From: Larkinella arboricola
GTDB taxonomy: Bacteria; Bacteroidota; Bacteroidia; Cytophagales; Spirosomataceae
Direction of reading: 5' to 3'
Assembly (NCBI RefSeq): GCF_003259745.1
Contig: NZ_QLMC01000005.1
Coordinates: forward strand, 434,001 to 498,000
Length of the DNA stretch: 64,000 nucleotides
Shown: positions 8,069-16,891 of the stretch, piece after piece
Numbering within the stretch: the stretch's first letter is position 1
Layout of the letters: each line of letters begins with the position of its first letter
Translations under genes and position numbers: made by a program
Notes under the pieces: generated by a model
The model's database searches: none
What the model was told of the DNA's origin: nothing
What the model saw: only the letters and a program-made list of their open reading frames with translations

Positions 8069-8476
8069 TTATTTTTCGGGTTCCGCCCGCTCAGCGACGG
8101 CGTTGACAATAGTAACTGTCGAGGATTTGGCCCCGGCCTGGACTTTTCCGTCCTGAATTTTACCCACGATCAGCGCGGCCCGTGGACCAATGGTTTTGTC
8201 CAGTATTTTTTGCGAGGAACCGATTTTATGATAGGTACTGTCGAAGTAATTAAACCGCACTTCAATCTGTCGGTACGCATAGGCGTCGGAAGTATTCGTC
8301 AGCGTGAACGTGTGTAGATTCGTTGCGGTGTCTTTTACGTTTTTAGAATCGCCTTTTTCCCAAACAACCCGGTCAATCAAGAGATCCCGGTACGCATTGG
8401 ATGGAAGCTGGTTTTCGCGCTGACCAGATTGGCACGCCATAAGGGGGATGAAAAACAGGCCGTAAATAAATTTCAT
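8069..8476 (-). CDS. Hypothetical lipoprotein
   Basis: 135 residues with a type II signal, MKFIYGLFFIPLMACQSGQ, and Cys at position 15, so it is lipid-anchored. The mature part has alternating beta-type segments (FTLTNTSDAYAYRQIEVRFN, then a DKTIGPRAALIVGKI-like segment), which suggests a small immunoglobulin-like or FxLYD-like beta sandwich of the kind found in Bacteroidota lipoproteins. No catalytic residues are recognised. Monocistronic; flanked by the hairpin units at 7.85 and 8.56 kb. Confidence 0.7.
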   Translation of the reverse strand: MKFIYGLFFIPLMACQSGQRENQLPSNAYRDLLIDRVVWEKGDSKNVKDTATNLHTFTLTNTSDAYAYRQIEVRFNYFDSTYHKIGSSQKILDKTIGPRAALIVGKIQDGKVQAGAKSSTVTIVNAVAERAEPEK

Positions 8477-8544
8477 TGCGAGCGTAGGAATGATGTGTTA
8501 TCAAGGGCTTAAATTGCAGCTAATAACGCAGGTTTTCTTAGTTT

Positions 8545-8605
8545 ATACAAAACTACAAAGCCCGGCTGCAGTGCAACCGGGCTTTGCTAGATTTATCTAT
8601 CGTAC
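8545..8605 (-). terminator. Strong hairpin unit C
   Basis: AAAGCCCGG and CCGGGCTTT (8557-8585) form a perfect stem that encloses a nested TGCA..TGCA. On the minus strand it is followed by a T-rich tail (TAGTTTTG). GATAGATAAATCTAGC just upstream of it on that strand loosely resembles the box region of units A and B. No gene ends here on either strand, so it is an orphan hairpin, possibly a small RNA end or an attenuator for the 8069-8476 gene. Confidence 0.4.
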
Positions 8606-8780
8606 TATGAAATGAACTCATTCAAACCAATACTGCAAAAGTCAGAAAAAGGACTATTCAGTGATGGTCTGAATAGCAAATTTAAGTAAATAGGGTAGAA
8701 AAAGTTGGATGTACACGAATGAATATTTGTGGGGGCATTAATTATCGAACAAAGGCTTTGATTTTTCTGATTTGAAAGGT

Positions 8781-9407
8781 ATGCGGTATAACCTCGCCGA
8801 ATTGATTGCTCAGGGAGAAGGCACCCGACTCGAGTTCAAATCCACCATTCATACGGCGTACCGGATTGCCCGGACGCTGACGGCTTTCTCCAATACGTCG
8901 GGTGGTTTATTAATCGTCGGTGTGTCGGACGACGGCCGGGTGTCGGGCGTCGAATCGGAATTGCACGAGATGCAGAAAATTGAAAAAGCAACGGATTTCC
9001 TGATCGACCCGGCAATCTCCATCAGCTACGAAGTGATTCAGGAAGCGGGTCGGCAGGTTCTTCTGATCGATATTCCGGAAAGTGAAGAAAAACCACACTA
9101 CGCCATTGATGAACGCGGAAACCGCACGATCTACGTTCGCGCCAAAGATAAGTCTATTCCGACTAACCGGCTGATGCTGAACAGCTCCAGCTTGCCAGAC
9201 AGCCAATTATTACAATCCACGAACGTCCGTAACTTAATCCAGGTACTCCGGAAAACTGATTTTATCACGGCTAAACAGTACGCTCAGTTGGTGAATATTT
9301 CCGAATACCGGGCCAGTAAACTGCTTCAGCAACTAACCGAACAAGGTTTGCTTATGATGATCGACAAGCCACGGCCCGTACGGTTTTCGCTGAAGATCAC
9401 GGAATAA
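8781..9407 (+). CDS. AlbA_2 (Schlafen-type) domain protein with C-terminal winged helix
   Basis: 208 residues. The N-terminal two thirds match the AlbA_2 domain: GEGTRLEFKSTIH, then FSNTSGGLLIVGVSDDGRVSG, and a later NRTIYVRAKDKSIP. This domain binds nucleic acid in Schlafen-like and helix-turn-helix transcription-factor-like proteins. Residues after about 145 (LIQVLRKTDFITAKQYAQLV, then RASKLLQQLTEQGLL) form a winged helix typical of the same architecture. The start is the ATG at 8781, preceded by GAAAGG, rather than the in-frame TTG at 8772. Single gene; target unknown. It may be a transcription regulator or a nucleic-acid-binding stress protein. Confidence 0.8.
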   Translation: MRYNLAELIAQGEGTRLEFKSTIHTAYRIARTLTAFSNTSGGLLIVGVSDDGRVSGVESELHEMQKIEKATDFLIDPAISISYEVIQEAGRQVLLIDIPESEEKPHYAIDERGNRTIYVRAKDKSIPTNRLMLNSSSLPDSQLLQSTNVRNLIQVLRKTDFITAKQYAQLVNISEYRASKLLQQLTEQGLLMMIDKPRPVRFSLKITE

Positions 9408-9507
9408 CGATCACCTCACCCGCAAACGCTCCGGCTGATTAGTTACCAGACAGCGTATAGAAAGGGGATTTATTAAAAAAATTAAAAAAGTTATCTAATG
9501 GGCATCT

Positions 9508-9515
9508 TATCTTTG
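9508..9515 (+). promoter_or_regulatory. -7 element (TATCTTTG) of hemF
   Basis: Exact TAnnTTTG match, 25 bp before the hemF ATG. No convincing TTG at -33, which could mean an activator is needed. Confidence 0.55.
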
Positions 9516-9540
9516 CCCTCCCAAACAGACCTCCTTCCGA

Positions 9541-10440
9541 ATGATTGTCGATAAACAACACATTACATCCTATTTTACTGAATTACAAGACGCTATATGC
9601 CAGGCGCTCGAAGCCGCTGACGGTTCGGGGCGTTTTCGCGAAGACCTTTGGGAGCGTCAGGAGGGCGGAGGTGGCCGTACGCGTATTCTGCAAAATGGCG
9701 ATGTAATTGAGAAAGGAGGGGTGCTGTTTTCGGCGGTTCACGGTGCGGCATCGGAGGCCGTTCTGAAGCAGATGAACACCCATGAACCGGCTGATTTTTA
9801 CGCCACCGGGGTTTCCATTGTGCTGCATCCGCACAGCCCGATGGTGCCCATCATTCATATGAACGTCCGGTATTTTGAACTCAGTACCGGGCAAAGCTGG
9901 TTTGGGGGCGGTATTGACCTGACGCCCCACTACGTGAATGCCGGGGATGCCCGCTGGTTTCATCAGCAACTGAAAACGGCCTGCGACCGGCACGATCCGG
10001 CTTATTATCCGGCCTACAAAGCCTGGGCCGACGATTATTTTTTCATTCGTCACAGGGCCGAAACCCGCGGCATTGGCGGTATTTTCTTCGATTACCTGCG
10101 TCCGGAAAACGACGACCATAAGGCGGCTTTGTTTGCTTTTGTGCAGGAGGTCGGCAATGCGTTTGCGCCCATCTACACCCATTTTATGCAGAAAAACCGG
10201 GCGCTGCCGTTTGGTGAAACCGAGAAGAAATGGCAGATGCTGCGCCGTGGGCGGTACGTGGAGTTTAATCTGGTTTGGGACCGGGGCACTAAATTTGGAC
10301 TGGAAACCAACGGTCGGACGGAGTCCATTCTGATGAGTATGCCCCCGCAAGCCAACTGGGTATATGATTACCAGCCCGAACCGGGTAGCCTGGAAGAACA
10401 GACGCTCAATGCGCTGAAGAAAGGCGTTAGCTGGGTATAA
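9541..10440 (+). CDS. hemF: Oxygen-dependent coproporphyrinogen III oxidase
   Basis: 299 residues, the normal length. It converts coproporphyrinogen III to protoporphyrinogen IX by two oxidative decarboxylations in haem synthesis in the cytoplasm. Family blocks are present in order: HPHSPMVPIIHMNVRYFE, WFGGGIDLTPHY, YKAWADDYFFIRHRAETRG followed by GGIFFDYL, and RRGRYVEFNLVWDRGTKFGL with GRTESILMSMPP. The conserved His and Arg residues of the active site are all visible. A Crp-type regulator gene begins four bases after the stop, so the two are probably cotranscribed. An oxygen-dependent enzyme fits an aerobic host. Confidence 0.97.
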   Translation: MIVDKQHITSYFTELQDAICQALEAADGSGRFREDLWERQEGGGGRTRILQNGDVIEKGGVLFSAVHGAASEAVLKQMNTHEPADFYATGVSIVLHPHSPMVPIIHMNVRYFELSTGQSWFGGGIDLTPHYVNAGDARWFHQQLKTACDRHDPAYYPAYKAWADDYFFIRHRAETRGIGGIFFDYLRPENDDHKAALFAFVQEVGNAFAPIYTHFMQKNRALPFGETEKKWQMLRRGRYVEFNLVWDRGTKFGLETNGRTESILMSMPPQANWVYDYQPEPGSLEEQTLNALKKGVSWV

Positions 10441-10444
10441 AGCC

Positions 10445-11023
10445 ATGAACCCGGGCTATCGTGATCAGCTGCGTGCGTACATGAACCGCACCATCGGGCC
10501 CAAATCCGACCGGTGGGAGTCGTTCAGCAGCGCGTTTGAGTACGTCACGTATCCTAAAAAGAGTTTTTTGATTCGGGCGGGCGAGCTTGAAAATTACCTT
10601 TATTTTATTGTAGAGGGCGGAACATCGTCTTTTTTTGCGAAGGAAGGCCGTGAAATGTGCCTCGATTTATGGTTTGCCGACCATTTTGTTTCTTCCTACG
10701 TTTCTTTTCTGACCCGCCAGCCTTCGCAGATTTTTATTCAGGCGTTGTTTCCTACCAAAGCACTGCGCATCCATTATGATGTTTTGCAGGCGTTTTACCG
10801 GCAGGACGAGGAGAGCAATAAAGTTGGGCGGTTGTTTGCTGAAGGGCTGTACATTTCCCGGACGCAACGGGAAATCCGGTTCCTGAGCCAGACCGCCGAA
10901 GAACGGTATCTGGACTTACTGCAACGCCAACCCGAACTGATTCAGCAACTTCCTGTCAAAACGATTGCTTCGTACCTCGGTATTCACCCCGAAAGTTTGA
11001 GCCGCATCCGGAAGCAGCTATAG
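10445..11023 (+). CDS. Crp/Fnr-family transcription regulator
   Basis: 192 residues. The N-terminal beta-roll is a cyclic-nucleotide-binding-like domain (FLIRAGELENYLYFIVEGG, residues about 37-56, then DLWFADHFVSSYVSFLTRQP). The C-terminal part has the helix-turn-helix LPVKTIASYLGIHPESLSRI. There is no Fnr-type Cys cluster, and the usual cAMP pocket residues are not conserved, as in most Bacteroidota Crp-like proteins. The gene follows hemF by four bases, and DoxX follows with its own promoter. Regulator of unknown signal; a link to haem, oxygen or the DoxX gene is only inferred from position. Confidence 0.88.
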   Translation: MNPGYRDQLRAYMNRTIGPKSDRWESFSSAFEYVTYPKKSFLIRAGELENYLYFIVEGGTSSFFAKEGREMCLDLWFADHFVSSYVSFLTRQPSQIFIQALFPTKALRIHYDVLQAFYRQDEESNKVGRLFAEGLYISRTQREIRFLSQTAEERYLDLLQRQPELIQQLPVKTIASYLGIHPESLSRIRKQL

Positions 11024-11050
11024 CCGCGATTTTCTAACATACGTTATTTT

Positions 11051-11077
11051 TTGCGGTTTGGCCCCCGTCTACTTTTG
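11051..11077 (+). promoter_or_regulatory. Complete Bacteroidota promoter of the DoxX gene (TTG-N16-TACTTTTG)
   Basis: TTG at 11051-11053 and TACTTTTG at 11070-11077 with 16 bp between, 23 bp before the ATG at 11101. It separates the DoxX gene from the regulator gene upstream. Confidence 0.65.
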
Positions 11078-11100
11078 CCGACGATCATTCAGATACGGAC

Positions 11101-11562
11101 ATGGCTTTTTTTCTTTTATTGCTCACGCTCTGGAGCCTTCTCTGGCTTACCTCCCTTTTTGCCTTTCGCCGGGAACTGGCATCGCACACCCGAAAAGGCC
11201 GACTGGCTGCGGCTCTGGCCTTTACAGTTATCGGTATCTCGCACTTGGCGACGCCTGAAAAAATGGAATACATGATTGCGGGCTGGCTTCCCTATGCCCA
11301 TGAACTGGTCATTATCAGCGGTGTGGCCGAAATTGCGGGTGGAATCGGTCTGCTGATTCCGGGGGTACGGCGACTGGCGGGCTGGGGCCTGATTCTGCTC
11401 CTGATCGTAATGTTTCCGGCCAATATCAACGTCGCCATTCATCAGTTGCCTCCGCCGGGCGGCTTACCGGCATCGCCCTGGTACGTCTGGTCACGGTTAT
11501 TTTTTCAGCCGCTTTATATCGCCTGGATTGGGTGGAGCACGCTGCGAAAGGGAGAACGGTAA
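11101..11562 (+). CDS. DoxX-family inner-membrane protein
   Basis: 153 residues with four hydrophobic segments: FFLLLLTLWSLLWLTSLFAF, AALAFTVIGISHL, VIISGVAEIAGGIGLLIPG and GLILLLIVMFPANINVAIH. The ISHLATPEKM stretch and the EIAGGIGLLIPGVRRLAGW stretch are typical of DoxX/DoxD-like proteins. These sit in the inner membrane and are linked in a few organisms to thiosulfate:quinone or redox stress, but most are uncharacterised. The last base of its stop abuts the stop of menC on the opposite strand. Confidence 0.82.
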   Translation: MAFFLLLLTLWSLLWLTSLFAFRRELASHTRKGRLAAALAFTVIGISHLATPEKMEYMIAGWLPYAHELVIISGVAEIAGGIGLLIPGVRRLAGWGLILLLIVMFPANINVAIHQLPPPGGLPASPWYVWSRLFFQPLYIAWIGWSTLRKGER

Positions 11563-12672
11563 TTAATTTTCAACCCGGACGCTCTTGCCTGTTTTCAACG
11601 CCTGAAGATTCCACGGTTTCGACAAGTCGGTTTTCAAAAAGCCGTTTTCGATTCTCAGCGGACTTTCAATGTTGTTGTGGTAGAGCTGGCCGGTACCGAG
11701 TCCCTGCGGCAGTGGATTTTTAAACTGGGCCGTAAACTGGGCGATGGCATTGAGGCCAATGTTTGACTCCAGTGCCGACGTAATCCACCAGCCGATGCCG
11801 AGCAGATTGGCAATTTCAATCCATTGGCTGCAATGAATAAAGCCGCCCAGCAAAGTGGGTTTCAGGATAATAAACTGCGGTTGAATCTTTTTTAATAACC
11901 GCATTTTATCAACGTATTCCATGTGCCCGATCAGCTCTTCATCCAGCGCAATCGGAACCGGTGACTGGCGGCACAGCTCGGCCATCAGTTCGGGTTGTCC
12001 CTGCCGAATGGGTTGTTCGATGGAATGAATGCCGTAAGTGGCCAACTGGTTGAGTTTCGTTAGAGCCTGATCGGGCGAAAAAGCGCCGTTGGCATCAACC
12101 CGAATAGTAATCTGATCGGCGCTGAAACGCGAACGAATGGAGTCAAGCAGGGCGCATTCCTGCTGAAAATCAATGGCGCCAATCTTTAGCTTAATGGTCG
12201 TGTAACCGGCTTCCAGCTTTTCTTCAATCTGCCGGCGCATAAAATCCGGCTTACCCATCCAGACCAGACCGTTGATCGGGATGGCCCTGGCCCCGTTCCC
12301 AAACTCATTCTCGAAAACCGTGCGCGTACCGCCGTTGATGTAATCGCGCATGGCGGTTTCAAAACCAAACTGAATGGACGGTAGCCGATCGCTGATGAGT
12401 TGCAGCACAATCGGGATGTTCCAGTGAAAAAGCTGTAAATCCAGTTGATTGAACAGGTCGCAGGTGTGACGAAGCTGTTCGGCAAAGTCCGGGCGGTCGT
12501 CGATGCTTAAGCCCCGAAGTGGTGCGCACTCGCCCCAGCCAACAACCGATGGGTCTTCATCGTCGCAAATCCGGACGAAATAACTGTCCTTTTGGGTTAA
12601 GGTACCCCGTGACGTTCCGGCCTCGAACGTAAAATGCAATGTGTATTTAAAGAAGTCGGCCTTGAGACTCAT
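11563..12672 (-). CDS. menC: o-Succinylbenzoate synthase (enolase superfamily)
   Basis: 369 residues. It dehydrates SHCHC to o-succinylbenzoate in menaquinone synthesis. The enolase-superfamily active site is visible: the catalytic Lys of TTIKLKIG, metal ligands in RVDANGAF (Asp), HSIEQPIRQ (Glu) and IALDEEL (Asp/Glu), the second Lys in FIILKPTLLGG, and the closing SALESNIGLNAIAQF and GLGTGQLY. The capping domain at the N-terminus has VGWGECAPL. Menaquinone is the standard Cytophagales quinone. Alternative roles in this superfamily (dipeptide epimerase) fit less well because the SALESNIG/GLGTG ending is typical of MenC. Monocistronic. Confidence 0.88.
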   Translation of the reverse strand: MSLKADFFKYTLHFTFEAGTSRGTLTQKDSYFVRICDDEDPSVVGWGECAPLRGLSIDDRPDFAEQLRHTCDLFNQLDLQLFHWNIPIVLQLISDRLPSIQFGFETAMRDYINGGTRTVFENEFGNGARAIPINGLVWMGKPDFMRRQIEEKLEAGYTTIKLKIGAIDFQQECALLDSIRSRFSADQITIRVDANGAFSPDQALTKLNQLATYGIHSIEQPIRQGQPELMAELCRQSPVPIALDEELIGHMEYVDKMRLLKKIQPQFIILKPTLLGGFIHCSQWIEIANLLGIGWWITSALESNIGLNAIAQFTAQFKNPLPQGLGTGQLYHNNIESPLRIENGFLKTDLSKPWNLQALKTGKSVRVEN

Positions 12673-12712
12673 GGGATACGGTAGAAGAACGGGCTTTCAC
12701 CATTAAAAGTAG

Positions 12713-12720
12713 TAATTTTG
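12713..12720 (+). promoter_or_regulatory. -7 element (TAATTTTG) of lpxK
   Basis: Exact TAnnTTTG match, 45 bp before the GTG start of lpxK in the divergent gap with menC. Confidence 0.5.
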
Positions 12721-12765
12721 GGGGTTACTGGATAGGTCTATTCATAAAATATTACGCAAATCTTA

Positions 12766-13848
12766 GTGCTTGACCACGTGCTGAAACCCTTAAGTTGGCT
12801 GTATGGCGGTATTACCGATGTTCGTAACCTGCTGTATGACAGTGGCGTTGTTTCATCGTTAAGGCCCGCAACCTACACCATTGCTGTAGGGAATCTGACC
12901 GTTGGCGGAACCGGCAAAACGCCCCATGTCGATTACCTGGTGAATCTGCTGAAACAGACCGGACCGGTTGCCACCCTCAGCCGGGGGTACGGTCGGCGAA
13001 CGCGCGGGTTTCGGATTGTGACGGATGCTGATACCGCCGATACCGTTGGGGATGAGCCGCTCCTGCTGTACCGAAAACATGCAGAAAAGCCTGGAATCAA
13101 CGGGGGAGATGTACTGGTGAGCGTGGGAGAAAAACGGGCGGAAGCCATCCCGAAACTGTTGACAATTCGGACCGACTGGCGGGCGATTGTGCTGGATGAT
13201 GCCTTTCAGCACCGGCCCGTTCGGCCACAGTTGAACCTGCTGCTGACGGATTATAACCGACCCTTTTACGACGATGAGCCTTTTCCGGGCGGGCGGCTGC
13301 GCGAACGGCGGCACGGTGCCCGGCGGGCGGATGTCGTTCTGGTTACCAAGTGCCCTGATGAACTGGAAGTCAGCGAACAACAGGCGATTCAGCAGCGAAT
13401 CCGGGTGTATAGCCGGGCCGGGGTGCCGGTTTTTTTTACGGGATTGCGGTATGGAAGCCCGGTGAGCTTTGTGGAGACTTCCGAAAAAGCCGGAAACCGC
13501 GTGGTGCTGGTATCCGGTATTGCCCGGCCCGAACCGCTCGAGCAGTATGTGAAAACGCATTTTGATCTGGTTCATCATCTGCGGTTTGCTGACCACCACC
13601 GGTATACGGCCCCCGATCTGGAACGCATTGTGCGCGTGTTACCAGCCGATGGAACGGTTTTGACCACCGAGAAAGACTTTGTAAAGCTGGCTCCGCTGCT
13701 GGCCGAAACCGGAGCGGATGCTTCCCGGTTTCACTATCTGCCGATCGAAATCACGTTTTTAAGTGGCGAAGCGGAGTTTAAAAAAATCATTGAGCAAACC
13801 GGCCCCGACCGATTCAATCGGGGTAGTGTGGGTGTTAAAAAATCCTAA
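12766..13848 (+). CDS. lpxK: Tetraacyldisaccharide 4'-kinase
   Basis: 360 residues starting at GTG. It phosphorylates the lipid A precursor at the 4' position at the inner face of the inner membrane. The N-terminal hydrophobic stretch and LKPLSWLYGG are typical. The P-loop is GNLTVGGTGKTPHVDYL near residue 42. The family motifs LSRGYGR, VGDEPLLL, VLDDAFQHRPV and the late VLTTEKDFVKL are all present. The organism therefore makes lipid A and is Gram-negative. A porin gene follows after 58 bp, perhaps on the same transcript. Confidence 0.96.
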   Translation: MLDHVLKPLSWLYGGITDVRNLLYDSGVVSSLRPATYTIAVGNLTVGGTGKTPHVDYLVNLLKQTGPVATLSRGYGRRTRGFRIVTDADTADTVGDEPLLLYRKHAEKPGINGGDVLVSVGEKRAEAIPKLLTIRTDWRAIVLDDAFQHRPVRPQLNLLLTDYNRPFYDDEPFPGGRLRERRHGARRADVVLVTKCPDELEVSEQQAIQQRIRVYSRAGVPVFFTGLRYGSPVSFVETSEKAGNRVVLVSGIARPEPLEQYVKTHFDLVHHLRFADHHRYTAPDLERIVRVLPADGTVLTTEKDFVKLAPLLAETGADASRFHYLPIEITFLSGEAEFKKIIEQTGPDRFNRGSVGVKKS

Positions 13849-13906
13849 TAACCGAAAAAGTAGTCAGCCCGAATCAATAAATTGACGAAATCCTAGTTCA
13901 GACAAT

Positions 13907-15931
13907 ATGCGTCGTCTTTCTATACTGAGTCTAAGTATTCTATTTATCTGGGGAATCCTGCCGGCAAAGGCCCAAATGCCGACGCGATTACCGCAGTTTG
14001 GCGGCAACCGGATGGGCTCTCCCGGGCAAGCTACCAGTACGGGTAGCCAAGGGGCAAATTCCGGGGGGGCAATTCTCGACGATTCGACCAAGCTGATTTA
14101 TGGGCCAACCACCACCCGGTATTTTCTGGAAAGCGATGTTCTGAATAACCGCAAAACGCTCTTTCCAATCGACACAACCCTCGAAGACGTTCAGCGCACC
14201 AATTACCTGAGTCGTTATAACTACCTGTACACGGATTTGGGTAACCTGGGAACAGCTTTGCGACCTGTTTTTTATGAAATCCCCGCCATTGGCTCCCAGA
14301 CGGGCCTGAATGCGTACGGCCTCTACGGGTATCAGACCCAAACGATTCGGTATTTCGACACCCGCTCGCCTTATACCAACATGTATCTGGTATTGGGGGG
14401 GCGCGGGCAGAACATGGTAAATTTTGATTTTTCCCGCAACATCAATCCCCGTTTTAACGCCGGATTCAACATCCAGCGGATGACCTCGGACGTGCAGTTT
14501 TCTGGAAATACCGGAGGAAACGTTACGACAACACCGCGGCTGGCCGAAAACTGGAATTTTGTGGCCCACGCCAATTATCGCTCCAAAACAAGCAAGTATA
14601 CGTTACTGACCCACTATAATAATCTCAACCACCGTACAATTGAGCAGGGCGGTATTGTCGAACCCGATACCATCTCCGCGAACGTAGCTGATCCCAGTAT
14701 TGCGCGAGATCCGATTCTGACGAACGCCAACTCCCACGAAAAGCGAAACGAACTGCACCTGTACCAGCAGTATGTTCTTGATACGGCTTTTCAGGTATAC
14801 CATACCCTCGACTTTCGGGCGCAGAGTTACCGCTACACGGATACCGATCTGTCCCAGGGGCTGGCACTTCCCGATCCATCGAATCCGGCCCGAAAACCGC
14901 TGTATCCCGATTTTGTGTACGATAGCGTCGAAACCCGCCAGACAACGTTGTTCCGGTCGCTGGATAACCAGATTGGGCTGAAGGGCCAGTTTTCGCTGCG
15001 TCGGTCGGCGTTTAATTACCGGGCCTGGCTCCGAAACCGGCTGTACGGCCTGACGAATAAATACAATGCCGCTCGCCTTTTGCCGGAAGAAAGTTACAAA
15101 AGCAGTCGGTTCGAAACCTACGTGGGCGGCTGGCTGGGTTATTATTTCCCCGACAGCCTGACGCGTGTAACGGCCGAAATGGAGTACCTGCTGGGGCGCG
15201 ACTTCCGGCTCCAGGGCCGGCTCGAAAGCCGGTTTCTGGTGGCGGGTTACGAGAGTATATTTGCCTCACCAACCTTGCTTCAGGAACGGTACATCAGCAA
15301 CATTTACCAGTGGGATCACGTCAGCCGCCTGGCATCGCAGTTCGATTTGCGCGGCACCCAGCACGTGTATGGAATGCTGAATGTGCGGCTGGGTAAGCTC
15401 AAAGTGAGTCCCAGTCTGGATTATTACCTGCTGACCAATTACATTTATTTCGATACACTCGCCAGGCCGAAGCAGCTTTCGGAGGCATTCAGTGTGCTGC
15501 GGACGGGGTTAGGGCTCGAGTTCCGGGCGGGCAAATTCCGGCTGGTGGGGCAGGGCTATCATACGCTGGTTTCGCGCGACGAGGTGCTGCGGGTTCCGCA
15601 ACTGTTTGCCAATGCGCAGGTGGAATACGGTTTTCTGCTGTTCAAAAAACTGTACGTGCTCGTGGGGATTCAGGCCCATTACAAATCGGCTTACTTTGCC
15701 GATCAGTACATGCCGCTGACGCAGCAGTATCACCTCCAGAACGAAGTCCGGCTGGACGATTATATTCTGGCCGAACCGTTTGCCAACTTCCGGATCAACC
15801 GGGTGCGACTTTTCCTGAAAATGGCCCACGCCAATCAGGAACTGTTCGGCCAGGTGTATTACAGCGCACCGTATTTCCGAACCATCAGCCGGTCCGTATC
15901 TTTTGGGGTACATTGGTTATTATTTGATTAA
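13907..15931 (+). CDS. Outer-membrane Porin_10 family protein
   Basis: 674 residues with a signal peptide (MRRLSILSLSILFIWGILPAKAQ). The mature protein is rich in Tyr, Asn, Arg and alternating beta strands throughout and ends in a strand with aromatic residues (VSFGVHWLLFD), as in outer-membrane barrels. The N-terminal block YGPTTTRYFLESDVLNNRK and the following FPIDTTLEDVQ segment match the Bacteroidota putative porin family (PF14121 type). It probably forms a large barrel; the solute is unknown. The stop is 7 bp from the GTG of the next gene, so it likely forms an operon with the two genes downstream. Confidence 0.85.
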   Translation: MRRLSILSLSILFIWGILPAKAQMPTRLPQFGGNRMGSPGQATSTGSQGANSGGAILDDSTKLIYGPTTTRYFLESDVLNNRKTLFPIDTTLEDVQRTNYLSRYNYLYTDLGNLGTALRPVFYEIPAIGSQTGLNAYGLYGYQTQTIRYFDTRSPYTNMYLVLGGRGQNMVNFDFSRNINPRFNAGFNIQRMTSDVQFSGNTGGNVTTTPRLAENWNFVAHANYRSKTSKYTLLTHYNNLNHRTIEQGGIVEPDTISANVADPSIARDPILTNANSHEKRNELHLYQQYVLDTAFQVYHTLDFRAQSYRYTDTDLSQGLALPDPSNPARKPLYPDFVYDSVETRQTTLFRSLDNQIGLKGQFSLRRSAFNYRAWLRNRLYGLTNKYNAARLLPEESYKSSRFETYVGGWLGYYFPDSLTRVTAEMEYLLGRDFRLQGRLESRFLVAGYESIFASPTLLQERYISNIYQWDHVSRLASQFDLRGTQHVYGMLNVRLGKLKVSPSLDYYLLTNYIYFDTLARPKQLSEAFSVLRTGLGLEFRAGKFRLVGQGYHTLVSRDEVLRVPQLFANAQVEYGFLLFKKLYVLVGIQAHYKSAYFADQYMPLTQQYHLQNEVRLDDYILAEPFANFRINRVRLFLKMAHANQELFGQVYYSAPYFRTISRSVSFGVHWLLFD

Positions 15932-15940
15932 ATTCGAACT

Positions 15941-16891
15941 GTGAAAACCCTGCATATCCTCAACGGCGACGCAACGGCCCAGGCTTTTGCGCAGTCGAAT
16001 ATCGTTCAGCCATCCGATCCGTCGGGTGTGCTCATCTGGCGCGAAGCCCTGTCGGAAGGTCCGGTCCGGGCTGATGTTTCACGCGACGAACTCTGGCCTA
16101 TTCGCCGGGCGTGGCTTGCCGTCTACGCGGGCGATCTGGCCGCGGATACGTATGATCAGCAGGTGGTTCAGGAACTGGAAAAACTGGCGAATCCGTCGGA
16201 TTACGACGAGGTTTATCTCTGGTTTGAGCACGACCTGTTCTGCCAGATCAACCTGGTTTTTCTGCTGGCGCAACTGGCCCAGCAACCGCACGGTACGACC
16301 AGAATCAAGCAGGTGTCGGTCGATTCGGTGCCGGGCGAACCGTTTTTTAAGGGCATGGGCCAACTGACGGGCGCTCAACTGGCAACGCTGTATTTGCAGG
16401 CCGAAGAACTGACTCCGCACGAACTGGAGGTGGCCGCACGGGTCTGGCGAGCTTACGCCGGACCGGAGCCGATGGCGGTTCAAGAACTGCTCAATGCGGA
16501 TTTTGGGCGACTACGGTTTCTGAAAAACGCGTTGGTGCATCATTTGCAACGGTTTCCGTTTACCAGCAACCACCTGAACCTGATCGAACACCTGCTGACG
16601 GCCATTCTGATGGAAGGACCGTTGCCCGAAGCCCGGCTGATTGAACGCTATTTGCAGCAGGACCGCCTTTACGGCATAACCGACCTGAGCGTTGCCGAGT
16701 ACATCCGGCAGTTGAACGGCAAACTCTGGACCTATACCGACGAGGGTGTGAGCCTGACCGAAGCCGGGGCCGACATCATTTCCGGACGCCGGCAACTTAA
16801 TCCGGTGGAACGCTGGCTGGGTGGCTTCTACCAGACCGCCAACTCGCCCTACCGCTGGGATTCTGAACTGGAAAAACTCATTGAACTGTGA
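15941..16891 (+). CDS. DUF1835 (with DUF3658-like C-terminus) protein
   Basis: 316 residues starting at GTG. The N-terminus, KTLHILNGDATAQAFAQS, and the later LIWREALSEGPV and DYDEVYLWFEHDLFCQINL segments are hallmarks of the DUF1835 domain. The C-terminal half (ELTPHELEVAARVWRAYAG onward) resembles DUF3658. The function is not known for the family. The stop overlaps the GTG start of miaE by four bases (GTGA), so translation is likely coupled. It is cytoplasmic and has no transmembrane segment. Confidence 0.8.
   Translation: MKTLHILNGDATAQAFAQSNIVQPSDPSGVLIWREALSEGPVRADVSRDELWPIRRAWLAVYAGDLAADTYDQQVVQELEKLANPSDYDEVYLWFEHDLFCQINLVFLLAQLAQQPHGTTRIKQVSVDSVPGEPFFKGMGQLTGAQLATLYLQAEELTPHELEVAARVWRAYAGPEPMAVQELLNADFGRLRFLKNALVHHLQRFPFTSNHLNLIEHLLTAILMEGPLPEARLIERYLQQDRLYGITDLSVAEYIRQLNGKLWTYTDEGVSLTEAGADIISGRRQLNPVERWLGGFYQTANSPYRWDSELEKLIEL

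Noticed and set aside
9583-10446. 287-codon minus-strand frame over hemF
   Set aside because: Complete overlap with the well-supported hemF gene; composition is that of an antisense shadow.
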